Origin: Halanaerobium sp041694515
GTDB taxonomy: Bacteria; Bacillota; Halanaerobiia; Halanaerobiales; Halanaerobiaceae
Length of the DNA stretch: 64,000 bases
Assembly (NCBI GenBank): GCA_041694515.1
Contig: JASMSZ010000035.1
Span: forward strand, 12,075-76,074
Direction of reading: 5' to 3'
Positions 36,148 to 44,837 of the stretch are shown in pieces; position 1 is the first letter of the stretch, and every line of letters starts with the position of its first letter. The translations under genes were made by a program, and so were the position numbers. The notes under the pieces were generated by a model that was not told where the DNA came from, did no database searches, and worked only from the letters and a program-made list of their open reading frames with translations.

Positions 36148-37936
36148 AGAATTAAAAAAAAGAGAAGAAATTGATGAAAAATATAAATGGAATTTAAGTG
36201 ATATTTATGCTGATGACCTTGAGTTTGAATCTGAACTGGAGAAGGTTTTAACAGAAGTAAAGAAAATAGAGGAAATAAAAAATGATTTTACTGATAGTGC
36301 TGATAAACTGCTAAATTATTTAAATAAAATTATTAAAATTGAAGAAAAAACTGCAAGATTATATACTTACGCCCATATGAAATATGATCAGAATACTCAG
36401 AACGAAAAATATCAAAATTATAAAAATAAGGCAATGATGGTTTATAATAAACTTTCTAATTCAACAGCTTTTATGGTGCCGGCAATAATTCAGCTGGGAG
36501 AAGAAAAATTAGAAAACTATAAATCAGAAAATGAAGAACTAGAATTTTTTAATCACTTTTTTGATAATATTTTAAGACAGAAAGAACATTATCTTTCTGC
36601 AGGAGAAGAAAAAATTCTGGCATTAGCTGGAGAAGTTACTCAGAGTTCAGAAAATATCTTTAGTATGTTAAATAATGCTGATCTGGAATTTCCTCTAATT
36701 AAAGATGAAAATAACGAAGAGCTGCGGCTAACTCACGGTAGATATCTTGATTTATTAAAAAATGAAAACAGAAGAGTTCGTGAGGATGCTTTTGAGGGAA
36801 TGCACGGAGAATATGAGAAGCTTGAAAATACATTTGCGGCTGTGCTTGACAGTTCAGTTAAGGGAGATATTTTTTATGCCCGGGCCAGAAAATACGATAG
36901 TGCCTTAGAATCGGCTCTGGATAATGATAATATCAGTACTGCTGTTTATAATAATTTAATTGATACTGTTTCTAACAATTTAGAACCACTGCATCAGTAT
37001 ATGGAACTCAAAAAAGAAATACTTGGGTTGGGTGAGCTGCATATATATGATACTTATACTCCTTTAATCAAAGAGATAGACCTTAAATTTAAGTATCAGG
37101 AAACAAAAGATATTATTAAAAAAGCTGTAAAACCTCTGGGAAAAGATTATATTAATACGGTAGAAGAGGGTTTTAATTCAGGCTGGATAGATGTTTATGA
37201 AAACAAAGGCAAGCGCTCAGGAGCTTATTCAAGCGGCTGTTATGGTGTTCATCCCTATATATTAATGAATTATACCCAGGATATCAGTAATTTATTTACT
37301 TTAATCCACGAAATGGGACATGCAGTGCACAGTTATTATGCAAATAAAAATCAGCCCTATTTATATGCTGATTATAAAATCTTTGTGGCAGAAGTTGCCT
37401 CAACTTTAAATGAAAATTTATTATTAGATTATATGCTCGATAATGCAGAGAGTAGGGAGGAAAAACTTTATCTTTTAAATTATTTTTTAGAAGGCTTTAG
37501 GGGTACTGTCTACAGACAGACAATGTTTGCTGAATTTGAGAAAATGATTCATGAGAGTGTGGAAGCTGGAGAAAGCCTAACCTCTCAGGCAATGAAGACA
37601 ATGTACAGAAAGTTAAATCAGAAATATTTTGGTGAGGTTCTGGTTATTGATCAAAAACTTGATTATGAGTGGGCTAGAATTCCTCATTTCTACTATAATT
37701 TCTATGTTTATAAATATGCAACAGGTTATTCTGCAGCAGCAGCTCTGGCTGATAAAATACAGACTGAAGGCCCGGAAACTGCAGCTAATTATTTAGAATT
37801 TCTAAAAGCGGGTGGTAGTGATTATCCACTCAATATTTTAAGAAAAGCCGGGGTTGATATGGAAAAATCTGATGCTATAGAAAATGCAGCTGCTAAATTC
37901 AAAAATTATTTAAAACAGCTGCAGGAATTAATATAA
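36140..37936 (+). CDS. pepF: Oligoendopeptidase F
   Basis: M3B-family zinc metallopeptidase that degrades 7-17 residue peptides in the cytosol. LIHEMGHAVHSYY near residue 390 supplies the zinc histidines and catalytic Glu, and SGAYSSGCYGVHPYILMNY lies before it. FRGTVYRQTMFAEFE and ATGYSAAAALA are further family features. The length of 598 is normal. The start is TTG 36140 with AGGAAG upstream. It overlaps ogt by 8 bases. The next gene is on the other strand. Confidence 0.95.
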   Translation: MSKELKKREEIDEKYKWNLSDIYADDLEFESELEKVLTEVKKIEEIKNDFTDSADKLLNYLNKIIKIEEKTARLYTYAHMKYDQNTQNEKYQNYKNKAMMVYNKLSNSTAFMVPAIIQLGEEKLENYKSENEELEFFNHFFDNILRQKEHYLSAGEEKILALAGEVTQSSENIFSMLNNADLEFPLIKDENNEELRLTHGRYLDLLKNENRRVREDAFEGMHGEYEKLENTFAAVLDSSVKGDIFYARARKYDSALESALDNDNISTAVYNNLIDTVSNNLEPLHQYMELKKEILGLGELHIYDTYTPLIKEIDLKFKYQETKDIIKKAVKPLGKDYINTVEEGFNSGWIDVYENKGKRSGAYSSGCYGVHPYILMNYTQDISNLFTLIHEMGHAVHSYYANKNQPYLYADYKIFVAEVASTLNENLLLDYMLDNAESREEKLYLLNYFLEGFRGTVYRQTMFAEFEKMIHESVEAGESLTSQAMKTMYRKLNQKYFGEVLVIDQKLDYEWARIPHFYYNFYVYKYATGYSAAAALADKIQTEGPETAANYLEFLKAGGSDYPLNILRKAGVDMEKSDAIENAAAKFKNYLKQLQELI

Positions 37937-37982
37937 AGCTAAACCATAATCAGTTAAATAACCAGGAAGTTGAATAATGGAA

Positions 37983-38792
37983 TTATTTGCTGAAAAAGTT
38001 AATTATATCTTCGGCACATCTTTCTTTTTCAAGGTCATTGATAATTACATGGGATGATTTTTGATAGGTCTTTTGGTCTACTAAAAATTGTCCCATTTTT
38101 TTATTTAAAAATTTTTCAATCTGCTGACTATCTACCTGTTGATCACCTGTTGATAAAATCAGCTGTGTTGGAGTAGTTATTTGAGCTGCTGTTTTTCTAC
38201 CTTTTTTCATTAATTTATATAATTCAGCCAGAGCTTCAGGATAATAATTAAAACTGTAATTATTATGATATTCAATTTCTGCCTCAGTTAAATTATTTTT
38301 ATCAATTTCAAAATCATTATTCAGCTTTTTAACAAAATATTTTAAATAGGGAGTAAAAGCAATACTTTTTTTGAAAGCAAAAAATGCCGGGGCCACCAGA
38401 GACAATTTTTTAACTTCAAAATTAGATGCAATCAGTGCCGCCAGCAGACCACCCATAGAAAGTCCAGCCAGATAAATATCCTGATAATCATTTTTTAAAT
38501 ATAAATAACTGTCAATGCTTTTACGCAGCCACTGATCGGCACTGCTGTTTAAAAAGTCAGCAGTATTTGTCGCATGTCCCGGCAGTCGAGGAACATAGAC
38601 AGGTAAATTTAGATTATTATTTATCTTTTTTGCAGTATAATCCCAGTTGCTGCTTTTACCACCAAAACCATGAATTAAAAGAACCGCACCCGTCTGCTGT
38701 TGATTAGTAAAACCGTATTTAATTTCTCTGCCCAGAGGGTTAATTTTAGTTGAGCTGTCAATTTGATTTAATTTCAATTTTAAATCACCCAA
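37983..38792 (-). CDS. Alpha/beta hydrolase, Est30/monoacylglycerol lipase-like carboxylesterase
   Basis: 269 residues with the alpha/beta hydrolase plan: oxyanion strand GAVLLIHGFGGKSSNWDY, VPRLPGHATNTADF, nucleophile elbow GLSMGG, and a late STGDQQVDSQ and SSHVI that supply Asp and His. This is the pattern of Geobacillus Est30-type carboxylesterases. The start is TTG at 38792 with AGAAGGA upstream on the minus strand. It is convergent with pepF and divergent from pepV. No signal peptide was seen. The natural substrate is unknown. Confidence 0.85.
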   Translation of the reverse strand: MGDLKLKLNQIDSSTKINPLGREIKYGFTNQQQTGAVLLIHGFGGKSSNWDYTAKKINNNLNLPVYVPRLPGHATNTADFLNSSADQWLRKSIDSYLYLKNDYQDIYLAGLSMGGLLAALIASNFEVKKLSLVAPAFFAFKKSIAFTPYLKYFVKKLNNDFEIDKNNLTEAEIEYHNNYSFNYYPEALAELYKLMKKGRKTAAQITTPTQLILSTGDQQVDSQQIEKFLNKKMGQFLVDQKTYQKSSHVIINDLEKERCAEDIINFFSK

Positions 38793-38845
38793 TCCTTCTT
38801 TTCTTTAATCTTATTATATCTGGGATTCAATTTCAAAGAATTAAT

Positions 38846-38874
38846 TTTAAATTTATAAATAAAAGTGATAGAAT
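38846..38874 (+). promoter_or_regulatory. Candidate promoter of pepV
   Basis: TAGAAT at 38869-38874 with a TGA directly before it (extended -10). The -35 region 17 bp upstream is a poor TTTAAA at 38846-38851. Confidence 0.4.
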
Positions 38875-38900
38875 GTTATTTAGAAATTAAATTTAATATC

Positions 38901-38944
38901 AGGAGGTGAATGTTTAATAGTTTAAGCTATTAAACTAAAATATG
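38901..38944 (+). promoter_or_regulatory. Displaced ribosome binding site with hairpin before the pepV start
   Basis: AGGAGGTG at 38901-38908 lies 33 bases before the pepV ATG at 38942, too far for normal initiation. Between them GTTTAATAG (38912-38920) and CTATTAAAC (38927-38935) form a perfect 9-bp stem with a six-base loop. Folding it would bring the site to normal distance, as described for phage T4 gene 38. Alternatively an ATG at 38910 opens a seven-codon leader peptide (MFNSLSY) ending at 38933, 8 bases before the pepV ATG. Confidence 0.6.
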
Positions 38945-40360
38945 AAAGATAAAATTATAGAAAAAGCAGAATATTTACGAGATAACATAATTTTAAGTAC
39001 TCAGGAACTGGTAAAAATACCAAGTGTTGAAGCAGAAGCTACTGCTGATTATCCCTATGGTAAAGATGTGTATCTGGCTTTAGAAAAAGCACTTGAGATT
39101 TCTAAGAAGTTGGGTTTTAAAACCAAAAACATTGATAATCAGGCAGCTCATGTCGAAATGGGAGAAGGGGAAGAAGTACTGGCTCTGCTCTGTCACCTGG
39201 ATGTAGTACCTGAGGGAAGTGACTGGACCTATCCCCCTTTTGCAGCCGAAATCCATGCCGATAAAATTTATGGTAGAGGAACTATCGATGATAAAGGACC
39301 AGCAGTAGCAGGACTTTACGCAATGAAAATTGTTCAGGAACTGGGAATTAAATTAAATAAACGGGTTAGATTAATTCTGGGTACAAATGAAGAGTCTGGT
39401 ATGGCTTCTCTTAAGCATTATTTTAAAAAGGAAAAAATGCCTGAGCTTGCTTTTAGTCCGGATGCTATTTTTCCTGTTATCCATGCTGAAAAAGGAATTG
39501 CAGATCTCAAATTTTCTCTTGATTTAAACGGAGAGGCTGAAGACAGTCCGGATGGACTGCAGCTGGAGCAGATCAAAGGTGGAAATGCTGTCAATATGGT
39601 TCCCGATTATGCAGAAGCAGTTTTATCCGGTCTCAAAAAAAAGGAACTGCTGGAGCTGCTTGCAGATATTGATTATGAGCAGGATGACTTAAAAATAGAG
39701 GCAGAAAATAATAAAACTAAATTATCCTATTATGGGGTTTCTGCCCACAGCAGTATGCCCGAAGATGGCAAAAATGCGATTTCCTATTTAATTAATATCT
39801 TAGCTGAACTTCCATTTGCTAATTCCAGAATAAAAGATTTTTTAACATTTTATAAAGAAAAAATCGGTCTTGAATATGATGGTGCTTCAATTGGCTGTAA
39901 GGATCAGGATGATGTACCAACAGCCTTAACCTTTAATACAGGAATTATTAAAGGTGGACAAAAGAAAATAGAATTTATAGTTAATATTCGCTACCCGGTT
40001 AAATCAAGTGCTAAAAAAGTAGTTGCTGATATTAAAGAAAATATTGATCAGCAGTTAATTAGTTTAGATTTATTAAGTAATGCAGAGCCGCTGTATATTG
40101 CTAAAGATGATCCTTTTATTAAAAAATTGATGACCGCCTATCAGGAATTTACAGGTGATGATAGTGAGCCAGCAGCAATTGGTGGTGGGACTTATGCCCG
40201 CAAAGTAAAAAAAGGTGTGGCCTTTGGTCCTCTTTTTCCTGGCCAGGCGGAATTAGCACACCAAAAGGATGAGTTTATTTGGATTGATGATCTGGTTAAA
40301 AGTGCAGCTATTTATGCTAAAGCAATTATCGATCTTGCAGGGGTGAAAAAAAATGAATAA
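38942..40360 (+). CDS. pepV: M20 family dipeptidase PepV
   Basis: Zinc dipeptidase of the cytosol. LLCHLDVVPEGSDWTYPPF near residues 82-100 carries the first zinc His and Asp, YGRGTIDDKGPAVAGLYA near 112-128 the bridging Asp, and GTNEESGM near 150 the catalytic Glu. A lid domain covers about 190-380. The length of 472 is the PepV norm. The Shine-Dalgarno sequence is displaced by a hairpin, described separately. It overlaps the next aminopeptidase by 8 bases. Confidence 0.93.
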   Translation: MKDKIIEKAEYLRDNIILSTQELVKIPSVEAEATADYPYGKDVYLALEKALEISKKLGFKTKNIDNQAAHVEMGEGEEVLALLCHLDVVPEGSDWTYPPFAAEIHADKIYGRGTIDDKGPAVAGLYAMKIVQELGIKLNKRVRLILGTNEESGMASLKHYFKKEKMPELAFSPDAIFPVIHAEKGIADLKFSLDLNGEAEDSPDGLQLEQIKGGNAVNMVPDYAEAVLSGLKKKELLELLADIDYEQDDLKIEAENNKTKLSYYGVSAHSSMPEDGKNAISYLINILAELPFANSRIKDFLTFYKEKIGLEYDGASIGCKDQDDVPTALTFNTGIIKGGQKKIEFIVNIRYPVKSSAKKVVADIKENIDQQLISLDLLSNAEPLYIAKDDPFIKKLMTAYQEFTGDDSEPAAIGGGTYARKVKKGVAFGPLFPGQAELAHQKDEFIWIDDLVKSAAIYAKAIIDLAGVKKNE

Positions 40361-41681
40361 TCAGGCAGAAGAACTTTTAAGTTTTATTGATAATTCACCA
40401 ACTGCTTTTCATGCAGTCTCTGAATTGAAAAAGGAACTTAAACAGGCTGGTTTTAAAGAACTAGATCCCGGCCAGCAGTGGGATTTAAAAAAGGGAGAAA
40501 AGTATTTTATAAGCCGTAATGATTCAGCTTTAATAGCTTTTATTACAGGTAAAGATTTTTTGAATCAGGGTTTTAGAATTATTTCTTCACATACTGACAG
40601 CCCGGCATTAAAAGTTAAACCAGATCCGATGATTAATAAGGAAGGCCAGTATCTGTTAAATACAGAAGTCTATGGGGGACCGATTTTGAATACCTGGTAT
40701 GACAGAGAACTGTCACTGGCCGGTAAAATTATTCTCAAATCTGAAAACTCCTTTAAACTGCAGGAAAAATTGATTGATTTAAAAGAAAATCTGGCGGTAA
40801 TTCCTAATCTGGCAATTCACTTAAATAAAGATGTTAATAAAAAGGGAGAGATTGATAAAAAGAAAGGTTTAAGGGCTCTGATAACTCATGATTCAAGTCA
40901 GAACCATAAAGAAAGAGAAGATCAAACTCAAAATTCAAATTTGGAAACTCAGTTTAGTCTGGAAACTTTAATTGCTCAATTTATGGATTTCAGGGCAGAA
41001 GATATTCTGGAAACCGAATTATATTTATACCCAACTCAGAAGGCACAATTTTTGGGTCCCAACCAGGAATATATTGCAGCCGGACGTCAGGATAATCTAT
41101 CGATGGTTCATTCAGCTCTTAAGGCTCTTCTGTCTTCAAGGGTAGAAGATTGGACTCAAATGGCAATTTTTTACGATAATGAAGAGATAGGAAGCCATAC
41201 CCCTCAGGGAGCAGACTCTCCATTTGCTGGGGATTTGATTGAAAGAATAACTTATAATCTGGGGGCCAAAAAAGAAGATTATTATAAAATTATAGAAAAA
41301 TCAATTTTGCTTTCTGCAGATATGGCGCATGCAGTCCATCCCAATTTTAGTGAGGAATATGATCAGAATAATCGTCCGTTATTAAATCAGGGACCGGTAA
41401 TTAAATATAATGCTAATTTAAAGTATACTACCAATGCCAGTACTGCAGGAGTTTTAATTAATCTGATGGACAAAAATGATATTCCCTATCAGTTTTACAG
41501 TAACCGCAGCGGCAGACGCGGCGGCTCAACTATTGGTCCCATTGCTGCAACTCAGCTGGGAATTAAAAGTATTGATCTTGGTAGTCCGCTGCTGGCCATG
41601 CATTCCAGTCGGGAACTGGGAGGGAGTTTAGATCATAAAGAAATGATTAAAGTCATGTCTTTATTTTTAAAAGGGAACTAA
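40353..41681 (+). CDS. apeB: M18 family aminopeptidase
   Basis: 442-residue aspartyl-type aminopeptidase. SSHTDSPALKVKP near residues 78-90 holds the first zinc His, AAGRQDNLSMVHSAL near 245 the bridging Asp, FYDNEEIGS near 275 the catalytic Glu pair, and MHSSRELGG near the end the last His. These match the bacterial M18 group. The start overlaps pepV by 8 bases and uses GGGGTG upstream, so both peptidases are co-translated, consistent with joint peptide breakdown. The gene symbol is by similarity. Confidence 0.88.
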   Translation: MNNQAEELLSFIDNSPTAFHAVSELKKELKQAGFKELDPGQQWDLKKGEKYFISRNDSALIAFITGKDFLNQGFRIISSHTDSPALKVKPDPMINKEGQYLLNTEVYGGPILNTWYDRELSLAGKIILKSENSFKLQEKLIDLKENLAVIPNLAIHLNKDVNKKGEIDKKKGLRALITHDSSQNHKEREDQTQNSNLETQFSLETLIAQFMDFRAEDILETELYLYPTQKAQFLGPNQEYIAAGRQDNLSMVHSALKALLSSRVEDWTQMAIFYDNEEIGSHTPQGADSPFAGDLIERITYNLGAKKEDYYKIIEKSILLSADMAHAVHPNFSEEYDQNNRPLLNQGPVIKYNANLKYTTNASTAGVLINLMDKNDIPYQFYSNRSGRRGGSTIGPIAATQLGIKSIDLGSPLLAMHSSRELGGSLDHKEMIKVMSLFLKGN

Positions 41682-41713
41682 TTTATAAGGGGAAATTCAC
41701 CTTTAATTTTGAT

Positions 41714-41741
41714 GGCTGATATTTTTATGATATCAGCTTTG
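41714..41741 (+). terminator. Hairpin after the M18 aminopeptidase gene
   Basis: GGCTGATAT pairs with ATATCAGCT (one G-T) around TTTTATG, followed by TTGATTTT. It is a plausible terminator in the 139-base gap before the aminotransferase-like gene. Confidence 0.5.
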
Positions 41742-41820
41742 ATTTTCTGAATTTAGATTTAGGTTATTAGTTTAAGATTAATAATTTTATACCAATTTAT
41801 TTTAAAAGGGAGGAAATAGA

Positions 41821-43032
41821 GTGAGTAATTTTGAATTTTCAAATTTAGAAAATAGAGATAATACCATGGCTGCTAAATGGGATAAACGGGAGGAAATTTT
41901 TGGCAGCCAGGATATTTTACCAATGTGGGTAGCTGATTCTGACTGGCAGACAGCTCCGGCTGTAAAGGAAACGCTGCTAAAAAGGGCTGAAGAGGGTATT
42001 TTCGGCTACAGTTTTGCCGACCAGAGTATTTATCAAGCAGTTCAGAACTGGCTGCAGCGGAGATTTGATTTAGCTATTAAAAAGGACTGGCTTATTTTTG
42101 ATACAGGTGTGGTACCGGCTATTAATTTTACACTGAAAGCAATTACAGAAGCAGATGAGGCAGTAATTGTACAGCCTCCAGTCTACAGACCGTTTTATGG
42201 AGCAGTTAAAAATAATAACTGTCAGCTCCTCAAAAATGAATTAATTAAAACAAATAATTACTATCAGATGGATTTAAATCATTTAGAAAAGCAGATAAAA
42301 GAATCCAATCAGCAGGGAAACCGGGTCAAGGCTATGATTTTCTGCAGTCCCCATAATCCGGTTGGACGCGTCTGGCAGGAAAAAGAATTGCTGGAGCTGC
42401 TGCGCTTATTAAAAAAAGAAGATATTTATCTTTTAAGTGATGAAATTCATTCAGACTTGATTTTTCCGGGATATCAGCATACACCTGTTTTGAAGCTGCT
42501 GTTAGCAAGAGATGAATTTAAGGATTACCGTAAAAAAGTTGTTTCTTTGATGGCAGCCAGCAAGACTTTTAATATTGCAGGTCTCCATACTTCCTATACT
42601 ATTATAGAATCCAAAAAATTACGTGCTGCCTATCAAAAAGCAAAAGAAGGTTTTGCAACAGGGAACAGTCCCTTTGGACTTCTGGCCTTAAAGTCAGCTT
42701 ATAATAAAGGGGAAGATTGGCTGGAAGCACAGCTAAAGTATTTAGAGGCTAACTATAAATTTCTGCAGCAGTATATCAAAGAAAACATTCCCCAGATTAA
42801 GGTGACAGAAGAAGAAGGTACATATTTAGTCTGGCTGGACTGTTCTCAGCTGGGTTTTGAAAAAGATGAGCAGTTAATAGAATTTATGAATAAACAAGCA
42901 AAGGTAGGGCTTAATCCAGGCCGCTGGTTTGGAGATGCAGGTTCAATGCATATGCGCTTAAATATTGCCTGTCCCCGCCAGAGATTAGAAAAAGGTTTAA
43001 AAAGAATCAAAAATGCTGCAGCTGGCTTATAA
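41821..43032 (+). CDS. PatB/MalY-type pyridoxal phosphate-dependent cystathionine beta-lyase
   Basis: 403-residue fold-type I aminotransferase-like protein. ILPMWVADSDWQTAPAV near residues 35-51 is the PatB/MalY N-terminal signature. FCSPHNPVGRVW and LLSDEIHSDLIF precede the PLP lysine in MAASKTFNIAGLHTSY near 250. The C-terminal FMNKQAKVGLNPGRWFGD is also typical. Members cleave C-S bonds in cystathionine; a pure aminotransferase role cannot be excluded. The start is GTG 41821 with GGGAGG 10 bases upstream. Confidence 0.88.
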   Translation: MSNFEFSNLENRDNTMAAKWDKREEIFGSQDILPMWVADSDWQTAPAVKETLLKRAEEGIFGYSFADQSIYQAVQNWLQRRFDLAIKKDWLIFDTGVVPAINFTLKAITEADEAVIVQPPVYRPFYGAVKNNNCQLLKNELIKTNNYYQMDLNHLEKQIKESNQQGNRVKAMIFCSPHNPVGRVWQEKELLELLRLLKKEDIYLLSDEIHSDLIFPGYQHTPVLKLLLARDEFKDYRKKVVSLMAASKTFNIAGLHTSYTIIESKKLRAAYQKAKEGFATGNSPFGLLALKSAYNKGEDWLEAQLKYLEANYKFLQQYIKENIPQIKVTEEEGTYLVWLDCSQLGFEKDEQLIEFMNKQAKVGLNPGRWFGDAGSMHMRLNIACPRQRLEKGLKRIKNAAAGL

Positions 43033-43081
43033 AATATAGGGCAGTCTACAGTAAAAGTTTTTAAAGAAAGGAAGTTCTGAT

Positions 43082-44302
43082 TTGAATAAAGTTATAGTAA
43101 TTGGTGGTGGTCCAGCAGGTATGATGTCTGCCCTGCAGGCTGCTAAAAATGGTAATCAGGTTAGTTTAGTTGAAAAAAATAAATCACTGGGCAAAAAATT
43201 ATTGATTACTGGTAAGGGACGCTGTAATTTAACAAACTATTCCGATTTAAATCAGCATATCCAAAATATTGTTGATAATCCAGATTTTATGTACAGCTCA
43301 CTGGCTGAATTTGATGCTTACAGGCTTTATTATTTTTTTGAAGGATTGGGATTACCTTTAAAAATTGAAAGAGGCGACAGGGTTTTTCCAGAATCGAATC
43401 GATCTCAGGATGTGCTAAAAGTATTACAGAAAGAATTATTTAAACATAATGTTGAACTAGTTCAGGATCAGGCAGTTGAAATTTTGGTTATGGATGAAAA
43501 AGTAAAAGGAGTAAAATTAAAATATCAGGGTCAGCTTGAGACAGAAAAGTTAATTCTGGCAGCAGGTGGTAGTTCTTATCCTCAGACCGGTTCTGATGGG
43601 AGTGGATTTAAACTGGCTCAAAAAACTGGACATAAAATAATTGATCCGGAGCCCGGGCTCTGCGGTTTAAAAACTAAGGAAGACTGGATTTATGAGGCTC
43701 AGGGACTAAAATTGAAATATGTTAACTTAAAATTATTGAAAAATGGAGAAGAAATTTTTAGTAAGTTTGGGGATTTAGAGATCAGAAATAATTATTTAGA
43801 GGGGCCGATAGTCATTTCTGCTTCAATGCAGATAGACCAAAATCCAGAAGCTTATCAATTGGAAATTGATCTAAAACCTGCTCTTGATTTTCAGACTCTA
43901 GACCAGAGAATTTTAAGAGATTTTGATAAACACAGCAATAAGTATTTTGGCAACAGCCTGGGAGATTTACTGCCCCAAAAACTAATCCCGGTAATCTTAA
44001 ATCTATCCTCTATAGATTATGATAAAACAGTAAACCAGATTACTGCAGAGGAAAGAAAAGAACTGATATACTTATTAAAGAAATTAAAAATAAATATTAA
44101 GTCTAAAAAGGGATTTGAAAGGGCAATAGTTACCAGGGGGGGAATTAGTACTGAAGAAATTAACCCCAAAACAATGGAATCCAGGTTAATTGATAATCTT
44201 TATTTTGCCGGAGAGGTAATTGATCTGGCAGCTATGACAGGTGGTTATAATCTGCAGATTGCTTTTTCTACAGGCTATAAAGCAGGAAACAATTTAAATT
44301 AA
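43082..44302 (+). CDS. BaiN/YhiN-type NAD(P)/FAD-dependent oxidoreductase (HI0933 family)
   Basis: 406 residues with an N-terminal FAD motif VIGGGPAGMMSALQAAKNG and the family signature KKLLITGKGRCNLTNY near residues 40-55. LAAGGSSYPQTGSDGSGF near 160 and the C-terminal AGEVIDLAAMTGGYNLQIAFSTG are further hallmarks. The family is widespread and mostly uncharacterised; BaiN of gut clostridia acts on bile acids, which need not apply here. The start is TTG 43082 with AAAGGAAG upstream. It is followed by a terminator and by the convergent ylbF gene. Confidence 0.9.
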   Translation: MNKVIVIGGGPAGMMSALQAAKNGNQVSLVEKNKSLGKKLLITGKGRCNLTNYSDLNQHIQNIVDNPDFMYSSLAEFDAYRLYYFFEGLGLPLKIERGDRVFPESNRSQDVLKVLQKELFKHNVELVQDQAVEILVMDEKVKGVKLKYQGQLETEKLILAAGGSSYPQTGSDGSGFKLAQKTGHKIIDPEPGLCGLKTKEDWIYEAQGLKLKYVNLKLLKNGEEIFSKFGDLEIRNNYLEGPIVISASMQIDQNPEAYQLEIDLKPALDFQTLDQRILRDFDKHSNKYFGNSLGDLLPQKLIPVILNLSSIDYDKTVNQITAEERKELIYLLKKLKINIKSKKGFERAIVTRGGISTEEINPKTMESRLIDNLYFAGEVIDLAAMTGGYNLQIAFSTGYKAGNNLN

Positions 44303-44304
44303 AT

Positions 44305-44334
44305 AGAAAAAACCGCAGCCAGCTGACTGCGGTT
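44305..44334 (-). terminator. Terminator between convergent baiN-like and ylbF genes
   Basis: AACCGCAG (44311-44318) pairs with CTGCGGTT (44327-44334). On the minus strand it is followed by TTTTTCTATTT, so it serves ylbF best; on the plus strand it ends TCTCTTT and may act both ways. Confidence 0.75.
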
Positions 44335-44370
44335 CTCTTTCGCTTCAAATTCTTCAAATTTTATGAGTAA

Positions 44371-44718
44371 TTACTCAGCGTCTTCTTCTTGACCCTGAAG
44401 TTTATTTGTAATTACTTGATTTACAGAATTCATCAGCTGATTAAAGTGATTCTGAGCTTCATAGAATTCAGAAATTTTATCATTTTGCTTCATTTTTTGT
44501 TCCATCATCTGTAATTCCTGCTTCTTTTCATCACTAACTTCCTGACCATTCTGCTGCATCATCTGTACCTGCTGATATTTAGCATTGAGATTATCAAGCA
44601 TTGACTTTGCGTCATCATCTTCAACCATAATTTCTTCTTTTTCTTTTAATTCCTGAAATTCCTGTGATTCAACAATTGCATCTGCAAGATTTTCCGCATA
44701 TTCCATAACTGTTGCCAT
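44371..44718 (-). CDS. YlbF/YmcA family protein
   Basis: 115-residue all-helical, very acidic protein with MEYAENLADAIVESQEFQELK at the N-terminus and a coiled-coil middle (NAKYQQVQMMQQNGQEVSDE). This is the Com_YlbF family, whose Bacillus members form a complex with RNase Y and affect competence, biofilm and sporulation. GAGGTG lies upstream on the minus strand. It is a single gene, convergent with the flavoprotein and divergent from the glutaredoxin fusion. Confidence 0.85.
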   Translation of the reverse strand: MATVMEYAENLADAIVESQEFQELKEKEEIMVEDDDAKSMLDNLNAKYQQVQMMQQNGQEVSDEKKQELQMMEQKMKQNDKISEFYEAQNHFNQLMNSVNQVITNKLQGQEEDAE

Positions 44719-44837
44719 TTAATTTCACCTCATTAAAGTATTTTCGTTATTTTTCTATAATTTCTAATAACCAATATTTATGTTAACATCCACTACAACT
44801 TATGTCAAATGAGATTGGTAATAGGGGGAATTTTATT

